Source: Dongia_A sp035695765 (GTDB lineage Bacteria; Pseudomonadota; Alphaproteobacteria; Dongiales; Dongiaceae). Taken from it: a stretch of DNA of 64,000 nt. How positions within the stretch are numbered: position 1 is the stretch's first letter; each line of letters starts with the position of its first letter. The notes under the pieces were generated by a model that was not told the DNA's origin, made no database searches, and saw nothing but the letters and a program-made list of their open reading frames with translations. Location: the NCBI GenBank assembly GCA_035695765.1, contig DASRRI010000153.1, positions 1 through 64,000 on the forward strand, read 5' to 3'. Position numbers and translations under genes: made by a program. Shown piece by piece: positions 58,599 through 64,000 of this stretch.

Positions 58599-59855
58599 TT
58601 ATGAGCGTATCAGGATGGCGCGGAAATCATTCACGTTGGTCCGCGTCGGTCCGGTCACGATCAGGTCCCCAATTCGAGAGAAGAACCCATAGCCATCGTT
58701 GTTGGCAAGCATTGCCTTTGCGTTAATGCCGTTTGCTGCGGCGCGCGCCAGGCTGTCTGGGGCGAGGATTGCACCGGCATTGTCCTCTGTCCCATCGATC
58801 CCGTCCGTGTCGCCGGCCACCGCTGAAATGCCCGGATGGCCATCGAGGGCGACCGCCAGGGCCAGCAGGAATTCCGCATTGCGCCCGCCGCGGCCTTGAC
58901 CGCGAACCGTCACAGTTGTTTCTCCGCCCGACAGGATGATGGCAGGCGCGGGCGCGGGCTGGCCATGATGTGCGATCTGCCGGGCAATGCCGGCATGGAC
59001 CAGCGCCACGTCGCGGGCCTCGCCCTCCAGGTCGCCGAGAACGATGGGGGTCAGACCTTCCTTGCGGGCGAGGTCGGCGGCCGCCTGCAGCGCCGCCTGC
59101 ATGGTGCCGAGCATCCTGATCTCGCCGCCCGCAAGGCGCAGATCGCCGGGCTTCGGCGTCTCGGAACCCGGCGCGGACAAGAGCCTCAGCGCCGCCGGAT
59201 TGTCGATGCCGTATTTGTGCATGATGGCGAGGGCGTCGAGGCGCGTCGAGGGATCACTGACCGTGGGGCCGGAGCCAATCACCGAAGGCTCGTCGCCCGG
59301 CACGTCGGAGATCAGCAGGCTTACGACCTTTGCGGGATGCGCGGCGGCCGCGAGGCGTCCGCCCTTGATCGCGCTCAGGTGCTTTCGCACGCAATTCATC
59401 TCGGCGATGTTGGCGCCGGATTTCAGCAGAGCCTTACTGACCGCCTGCTTGTCCGCGAGAGTCAGTCCCTCACCCGGAATGGCGAGCAGGGCAGAGGCAC
59501 CGCCCGAGATCAGGCACAGGACCAGATCGTCTTTTGTGAGGCCGCCCGCCATTGCCAGGATGCGCCGTGCCGCCTGCTGGCCCGCCGCATCGGGCACCGG
59601 ATGGGATGCCTCCACCACTTCGATCCGCTGGCACGGCAGGCCGTGGCCGTAGCGCGTGACGACGAGGCCGGAGAGGGCACCGGGCCAGTGATCCTCCACG
59701 GCTTTGGCCATGGCGGCGGCAGCCTTTCCGGCACCAAGCACGATGGTGCGGCCCTTTGGCGGGCTGGGCAGGTGGGGCGCCAGGATCGTCAGCGGGTCGA
59801 CTGCGCCGATGGCCGCCGCAAACAAGCGCCGCAAGATGTCCCGATCGTCGGTCAC
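58599..59855 (-). CDS. Glycerate 2-kinase (DUF4147/MOFRL family)
   Basis: This 418-residue kinase of the GckA/TtuD type phosphorylates D-glycerate to 2-phosphoglycerate. Motifs are VLGAGKAAAAMAKAVE, LISGGASALL, SDVPGDEPSVIGSGPT and the C-terminal MOFRL part (GRGGRNAEFLLALA, DTDGIDGTEDNAGA, TNVNDFRAILI). GTG 59855 is preferred over GTG 59882, because GGGGA is well placed and the family N-terminus then starts at TDDRDILRRLF. First gene of the pyk/pyruvyl transferase/GT29 series on the minus strand. Confidence 0.93.
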   Translation of the reverse strand: MTDDRDILRRLFAAAIGAVDPLTILAPHLPSPPKGRTIVLGAGKAAAAMAKAVEDHWPGALSGLVVTRYGHGLPCQRIEVVEASHPVPDAAGQQAARRILAMAGGLTKDDLVLCLISGGASALLAIPGEGLTLADKQAVSKALLKSGANIAEMNCVRKHLSAIKGGRLAAAAHPAKVVSLLISDVPGDEPSVIGSGPTVSDPSTRLDALAIMHKYGIDNPAALRLLSAPGSETPKPGDLRLAGGEIRMLGTMQAALQAAADLARKEGLTPIVLGDLEGEARDVALVHAGIARQIAHHGQPAPAPAIILSGGETTVTVRGQGRGGRNAEFLLALAVALDGHPGISAVAGDTDGIDGTEDNAGAILAPDSLARAAANGINAKAMLANNDGYGFFSRIGDLIVTGPTRTNVNDFRAILIRS

Positions 59856-59904
59856 AATATCGTCCCCGCTTTCGTCCGGCACTCTATGGGCGGCGGCGGC
59901 TGGG

Positions 59905-60861
59905 TCAAGTCGAGGGAGCGACAGGTTTGGGCGGCGGCGCGTCCTCGAAGGCTTCGGCGGTGGCGGTACGCGGCCGTGGCCGGGCCACGAAGATGCCGAA
60001 CAAGACGGCTAGGCCGCCGCCAATCTGGGTTCCGGTCAGGGCCTCGCCCAGGATCATCCATGCAAAGACGCCCGAAGCCACCGGGTTCAGCAGCAGGCTG
60101 ACGGAGGAGAAGGCGGCCGGCAGGTGGCCGAGCGCCCAGGAGATCATGCCCTGCCCGATGGTCTGGCTGACGAAGGCCAGGCCGGCGACGGCCAGCCAGC
60201 CATGCCACGTCTGCGGCACGATCTTGTCCTCGGTCAGCAGCGCGGCCGGCAGCAGCCACAGGGCGGTGCAGGCGCAGGTCCAGAACATCACCTGCGCCAG
60301 GCCCACACGGGCGCGCGCCGCCTTCACGCCGCGCAGATAGCCGGCATAGCCGATCGCGCCGAGCGTCGCGAGCATCAGCCCCAGCCAATCGCCGACAGCC
60401 AGCGACCGGTCGCCACCGAGGACGAGCAGCACCACGCCACCCAGCGCAACGCCGAGCCCGATCAGGAAGCGCGGCGAAAACCGTTCCTTGAAGAACACGA
60501 AGCCTGCGAGGGCCACCCAAATCGGTGCAGTATTGCCGAGCAGTGTCGCAACGCCGACTCCGATCAGCTTCAGCGACCAGTGCCAGACGATGAGATCGAA
60601 GGCGAGGAAGAACGCCGCCACTTGGATACCCGCCCAACCCCGCCAGTCGATGCGCGGCAATTTCCGGTCGGGGTGCTGGCGGGCCGAAATCCATAGCCCG
60701 ATCGCCATGACGGGCAAGGGCAGGGACATGCGGAAGAACCCGGTGGAGATCGGCCCGACTTCCGACAGCTTGACGAAAATCCCTGAAAAGGAAATCGAGA
60801 CCGCACCGAGCAGGAGAATGGGCAGCGCCAGGCGATCGGCGAGGGATTGTTGGGCGTTCAT
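59905..60861 (-). CDS. EamA/DMT family transporter
   Basis: This 318-residue inner-membrane protein has ten predicted helices in two EamA repeats (FSGIFVKLSEVGPISTGFFRM, then SSVSLLLNPVASGVFAWMILGEALTGTQ). It is a drug/metabolite exporter-type carrier with unknown substrate. ATG 60861 is preferred over a TTG at 60888, although neither has a clear ribosome site. Divergent from the N-formylglutamate amidohydrolase gene. Confidence 0.9.
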   Translation of the reverse strand: MNAQQSLADRLALPILLLGAVSISFSGIFVKLSEVGPISTGFFRMSLPLPVMAIGLWISARQHPDRKLPRIDWRGWAGIQVAAFFLAFDLIVWHWSLKLIGVGVATLLGNTAPIWVALAGFVFFKERFSPRFLIGLGVALGGVVLLVLGGDRSLAVGDWLGLMLATLGAIGYAGYLRGVKAARARVGLAQVMFWTCACTALWLLPAALLTEDKIVPQTWHGWLAVAGLAFVSQTIGQGMISWALGHLPAAFSSVSLLLNPVASGVFAWMILGEALTGTQIGGGLAVLFGIFVARPRPRTATAEAFEDAPPPKPVAPST

Positions 60862-60941
60862 ATCAAAATGGGCGGGTGTGATCGACAAGGCGGCGCGCTT
60901 CTTCTATGCTTGGCGTCATATCCCGGTCAATTCTTGCGGTC

Positions 60942-61763
60942 ATGCAGGACGCTCAGCCCACATCGGCGCCATCCACATTGCTGGGTCCGGACGATCCGGC
61001 GCCGTTCTCCGTCTTTCACCGCGCAGGCCGCGCGGAGCTGGTGATGTTCTGCGACCACGCGGGCCGTGCTTTCCCCAAGGCGCTCGGCACGCTGGGCTTG
61101 CAGCCGCGGGAGCTCGAGCAGCATATCGCCTGGGATATCGGCATCGCAGGGTTGGGGCGACGGCTGGCGCAGTCGCTCGATGCACCGTTTTTCATGACGT
61201 CCTATTCGCGGTTGGTGATCGATTGCAATCGGCACCTCAACGATCCGACCTCGATCCCACAGGAGAGTGATCGCATCAAGGTGCCCGGCAATCGCGGCCT
61301 TACCGCGGAAGGCCGGCGCCGGCGGCAGGACGAGATTTTCCAGCCCTATCATGCGGCTTTGTCGCAAGAGATTGCCGGGCGCGTGGCCGCAAAACGCATT
61401 CCCGTCGTCATCTCACTCCATTCATTCACACCGGTGATGAACGGGTTTCAGCGGCCGTGGCATGTCGGCGTGCTGTGGAACCGGGATGCCCGCATGCCGG
61501 TGCCGCTGATGCGGCGGCTGGCGGAAGAGCCGGATCTGGTGGTCGGCGACAACGAGCCCTATTCGGGGCGTGACGGCCACGGCTATTCCATCAAGGCGCA
61601 TGCCGAGGCGCTGGGACTGGCGCATGCGCTGCTGGAGATCCGCCAGGACCTGATCGCCGATGAAGGCGGGCAGGCACGCTGGGCCGGAATCCTTCACCGC
61701 GTTCTCAAGGACGTGTTGGCCAATCCGGCACTGCATGAAATTCGCACCGAGGCGGCGCGATGA
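60942..61763 (+). CDS. N-formylglutamate amidohydrolase family protein
   Basis: This 273-residue hydrolase of the HutG-like N-formylglutamate amidohydrolase family has the motifs CDHAGRAFP (metal His), WDIGIAGLGRRLA, SYSRLVIDCNR, and SLHSFTP...DNEPYSGRDGHGYSI. ATG 60942 is preferred; an in-frame ATG at 60906 would add twelve hydrophobic residues. No hut genes are nearby, so a histidine-degradation role is not supported. Its stop overlaps the ligase start (ATGA). Confidence 0.88.
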   Translation: MQDAQPTSAPSTLLGPDDPAPFSVFHRAGRAELVMFCDHAGRAFPKALGTLGLQPRELEQHIAWDIGIAGLGRRLAQSLDAPFFMTSYSRLVIDCNRHLNDPTSIPQESDRIKVPGNRGLTAEGRRRRQDEIFQPYHAALSQEIAGRVAAKRIPVVISLHSFTPVMNGFQRPWHVGVLWNRDARMPVPLMRRLAEEPDLVVGDNEPYSGRDGHGYSIKAHAEALGLAHALLEIRQDLIADEGGQARWAGILHRVLKDVLANPALHEIRTEAAR

Positions 61764-62890
61764 AGGAGCCGGCCTTCACCCTCGGCATCGAGGAAGAATA
61801 TCTGCTGGTCGATCGCGAGACCCGCGATCTTGCCGTCAATCCGCCGCCGGAACTATTCGAGGCCGCCAAGATCGCGCTTGGCGAACGCGTGACGCCGGAA
61901 TTCCTGCGCTCGCAGATCGAAGTCGGGACGTCGATCTGCGCGACTTTGGATGATGCCCGCCAGCAATTGCGGCAGTTCCGGACTGTTGTCGGAGAGCTCG
62001 CCGCCCAGCATGGCCTGGCGCCGATCGCCGCATCGACCCATCCGTTCGCGGATTGGGCGCGGCAGATGCACACCGACAAGGAACGCTACAATATGCTGGC
62101 GCGCGACCTGCAGGCGCTGGGGCGGCGTCTGCTGATCTGCGGCATGCATGTTCATGTCGGGCTCGAGGATCCGGAGCTGCGCATCGATCTGATGAGCCAG
62201 GCTTCGTATTTCCTGCCGCATCTGTTGGCGCTCTCTACCTCCTCGCCCTTCTGGCAGGGGGAAGATACCGGTCTCAAAAGCTTTCGCCTGGCGGTGTTCG
62301 ACGAGCTGCCGCGCACAGGATTGCCGGAGATTTTCGATTCCTGGGGCGAATATGAGCGGCACCTCAAAGTACTGATCAAAGCCGGGTTAATCGAGGACGG
62401 TACCAAACTGTGGTGGGACCTGAGGCCAAGCGCGCGGTTTCCGACCCTGGAGCTGCGGGTCACCGATGCCTGCACGTTCCTTGAGGATACTCTGTGCGTC
62501 GCGGCGATCTATCGGTGCATCCTGCGCATGCTTTACCGCCTGCGCCGCTCCAACCAGCGCTGGCGGCGCTATGCGGCGATGCTGATCAACGAGAATCGCT
62601 GGCGGGCGCAGCGTTACGGCATCGACGAAGGGCTGGTTGATTTCGGCAAGGGCGAGATTGCCGACGTTCCCGGCCTGATCGAGGAGATCATTGACCTGGT
62701 CGCGCCCGATGCCCAATTCTTTGGATGCGAGAAGGAAGTGCTGCATGCGCGCACCATCATCGCGCGCGGTACCTCCGCCCATCGCCAGGTGGCGCTCTAT
62801 CGCCGGGCGATCGATGACGGGATCGAGCGCGAGCAGGCCCTGCGCATGGTGGTGGATCAATTGATCGCAGAGACCCAGACTTTCGAATGA
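61760..62890 (+). CDS. YbdK-type carboxylate-amine ligase (GCS2 family)
   Basis: This 376-residue protein of the glutamate-cysteine ligase 2 family has the N-terminal FTLGIEEEYLLVD (metal-binding Glu cluster), the HVHVGLED segment and the central LPHLLALSTSSPFWQGEDTGLKSFR motif, all typical of YbdK-like ligases. It joins a carboxylate to an amine using ATP; the physiological product is not known. It is translationally coupled to the amidohydrolase upstream. Confidence 0.93.
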   Translation: MKEPAFTLGIEEEYLLVDRETRDLAVNPPPELFEAAKIALGERVTPEFLRSQIEVGTSICATLDDARQQLRQFRTVVGELAAQHGLAPIAASTHPFADWARQMHTDKERYNMLARDLQALGRRLLICGMHVHVGLEDPELRIDLMSQASYFLPHLLALSTSSPFWQGEDTGLKSFRLAVFDELPRTGLPEIFDSWGEYERHLKVLIKAGLIEDGTKLWWDLRPSARFPTLELRVTDACTFLEDTLCVAAIYRCILRMLYRLRRSNQRWRRYAAMLINENRWRAQRYGIDEGLVDFGKGEIADVPGLIEEIIDLVAPDAQFFGCEKEVLHARTIIARGTSAHRQVALYRRAIDDGIEREQALRMVVDQLIAETQTFE

Positions 62891-62898
62891 GGCATGCC

Positions 62899-63192
62899 AT
62901 GGACGATAAGACCCGCACTGAACTTGAAGCCGCCGCGTTCCGGCGCCTGGTCCAGCATCTGCGCGAACGCACTGACGTGCAGAATATCGATTTGATGAAC
63001 TTGGCCGGCTTCTGCCGCAACTGCCTGTCGAAATGGTACCGCGCCGCCGCCGAGGAAAAAGGCCTGCCGCTGAGCGATCCGCAAGCGCGCGAGATCGTCT
63101 ATGGCATGCCGTACGACGAATGGAAGGCGAAATACCAGAAGGAATCGAACGGCAATCAGAAGAAGGCGTTTGCAGAGAGTCATAAGCATTAA
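62899..63192 (+). CDS. DUF1244 family small protein
   Basis: This 97-residue protein of the DUF1244 family is common in alpha- and gammaproteobacteria. The core is AAAFRRLVQHLRERTDVQNIDLMNLAGFCRNCLSKWY, with two cysteines (FCRNC), then a short Lys-rich tail. ATG 62899 is preferred over 62887 because GAGG (62890-62893) is correctly spaced and the family begins at MDD. Function unknown. Confidence 0.9.
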   Translation: MDDKTRTELEAAAFRRLVQHLRERTDVQNIDLMNLAGFCRNCLSKWYRAAAEEKGLPLSDPQAREIVYGMPYDEWKAKYQKESNGNQKKAFAESHKH

Positions 63193-63524
63193 CGCTTGCA
63201 ACGCAGGCTCAATGCTCTCCATTCGTCATGGTCGGACTTGGTCCGGCCATCCATATGTGGACGGCCCCTTGCTTGCAAGGTGGTGGTGCGTGGTAGGGCC
63301 AGATCGGTTGCGTCCATATGTCCGGCCTGTTGGGTGCGGTCGTGACTGACCGCTGGCCAAGATGGTTTCCGCGACGAAAGTCCGTTCACGAGTACGGTGT
63401 CGATGCACCGGTGGATGGCACGGATTGTCTTTCGTCTCGGATCGATCGATCCCACCATCTGCTCCTTCTCTTGCAAGTTCCGGCACCGGCCAGACGGAGA
63501 GTTTTGCCGTTTGGCCGATCTCGT
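63193..63524. other. Non-coding spacer before the IS110 fragment
   Basis: This stretch between the DUF1244 stop and the transposase stop shows no coding frame of good character on either strand. It holds a hairpin repeat at 63228-63250 and several short CCATATG-type words. It may include the left end of the IS110 element; such elements lack clear terminal inverted repeats, so the boundary is not visible. Confidence 0.6.
63228..63250. repeat. Short extragenic palindrome
   Basis: ATGGTCGGAC (63228-63237) / GTCCGGCCAT (63241-63250) with a 3-nt loop and one G-U-type mismatch. It resembles the very common alphaproteobacterial intergenic hairpin of the type TGGCCGGGCTTGTCCCGGCCA. No T-tract follows. 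Confidence 0.5.
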
Positions 63525-64000
63525 TTAAGCCGCGGCGGCGCCTGGTGTGCGCCCGCGCGTGGCGTCATAGCTTTGTCCGGTCATCATCATTGTCCAGGCG
63601 ATGCGAGCGGTCTTGTTGGCGAGTGCCACGGCAGCGACCTTGCGGGGCTTTCGCGCCAGCAACTCCTGGAGCCAGGGCGAACCGCGGCCCTTGCTCTTAC
63701 CGGCCTGGCGGATGACCGCCATGGCGCCGACCACCAGCACGCTGCGCAGGGCCGGGTCGCCGGCCCGCGTGATGCCGCCCAATCGCACCTTACCAGCCGT
63801 GGAATGGTCGCGCGGCGTCAGGCCGATCCAGGCCGCGAAGTGCCGCCCCGAGCGGAACACCGTCGGGTCCGGGGCCTTCATGGCCAGCATGACGGCGCCG
63901 ATCGGTCCGATGCCCGGAATCTCGGCCAGGCGCCGGCTGCACTCATTGCCGCGATGCCACGCCATCAGCTTCTCCTCCACCTCCCTCAGCCGTGCCTGCA
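63525..64000 (-). CDS. IS110 family transposase, C-terminal part (cut by window end)
   Basis: The last ~158 residues of an IS110/IS116/IS902 transposase are present. The helix-hairpin-helix-like IPGIGPIGAVMLA is followed by the Transposase_20 domain (FRSGRHFAAWIGLTPRDHST, VRLGGITRAGDPALRSVLVVGA). The frame is open to the window edge, and the N-terminal RuvC-like DEDD domain lies outside. The visible part is intact with no stops, so the element may still be complete. This is the only insertion sequence seen in the window. Confidence 0.9.
   Translation of the reverse strand, partial: QARLREVEEKLMAWHRGNECSRRLAEIPGIGPIGAVMLAMKAPDPTVFRSGRHFAAWIGLTPRDHSTAGKVRLGGITRAGDPALRSVLVVGAMAVIRQAGKSKGRGSPWLQELLARKPRKVAAVALANKTARIAWTMMMTGQSYDATRGRTPGAAAA
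63525..64000 (-). mobile_element. IS110-family insertion sequence, partial
   Basis: Identified through its transposase. The element continues beyond the window; the end nearer the window interior lies somewhere in 63193-63524. Confidence 0.75.

Overview
The window is GC-rich, gene-dense bacterial chromosome with short intergenic gaps and many ATGA start/stop overlaps. Gene content points to an aerobic alphaproteobacterium: glutathione-dependent formaldehyde oxidation, a DUF1244 protein, N-formylglutamate amidohydrolase, tandem dimethylglycine/sarcosine dehydrogenase-like flavoproteins and a DUF1194 protein. The genus cannot be fixed from the sequence alone. About 49 protein genes are supported. 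No rRNA, tRNA or CRISPR array was recognised.

Left part (1-11.1 kb). The 3' end of a class III alcohol dehydrogenase and S-formylglutathione hydrolase complete formaldehyde detoxification. They are followed by nicotinamidase and a tightly packed operon (2371-11103). The operon encodes a molybdenum hydroxylase (an FAD subunit plus a fused 2Fe-2S/molybdopterin subunit), a 6-hydroxynicotinate reductase homologue, a UPF0280 (ApbE-like) protein, two DUF1185 paralogues flanking a MarR regulator, and an enamidase. Read together, these genes predict nicotinamide -> nicotinate -> 6-hydroxynicotinate -> 1,4,5,6-tetrahydro-6-oxonicotinate -> 2-formylglutarate. This is the reductive route best known from the anaerobe Eubacterium barkeri. 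A perfect 22-bp palindrome lies just before the first gene. This is the most interesting region of the window.

Middle (11.1-35 kb). This part holds a DUF2235 hydrolase, glutathione peroxidase, TerC, an enolase-superfamily enzyme with a beta-hydroxyacid dehydrogenase, a VWA-like DUF1194 protein, a complete polyamine-type ABC transporter with a strong terminator, an amidase, and a secreted serralysin-like RTX metalloprotease. A DeoR regulator follows, divergent from two dimethylglycine dehydrogenase-like flavoproteins that are separated by a methyltransferase and a GNAT acetyltransferase. A hybrid histidine kinase closes the block.

Right part (35-64 kb). A cysteine-containing Rrf2 regulator precedes a complete sulfate ABC transporter. 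Next come a YpfJ-type zinc peptidase, a coiled-coil protein, a Tat-exported DUF882 protein, a gamma-glutamyltransferase-like enzyme, a FecR-domain protein, a TAP-like hydrolase and a TPR/beta-barrel outer-membrane protein (a possible Slam-like pair with the FecR protein). They are followed by an orphan hydantoinase A, an L,D-transpeptidase and a DUF2339 membrane protein. A minus-strand operon then links glycerate kinase, pyruvate kinase, a polysaccharide pyruvyl transferase and a GT29 (sialyltransferase-like) protein. The window ends with an EamA exporter, an N-formylglutamate amidohydrolase, a YbdK-type ligase, a DUF1244 protein and a truncated IS110 transposase.
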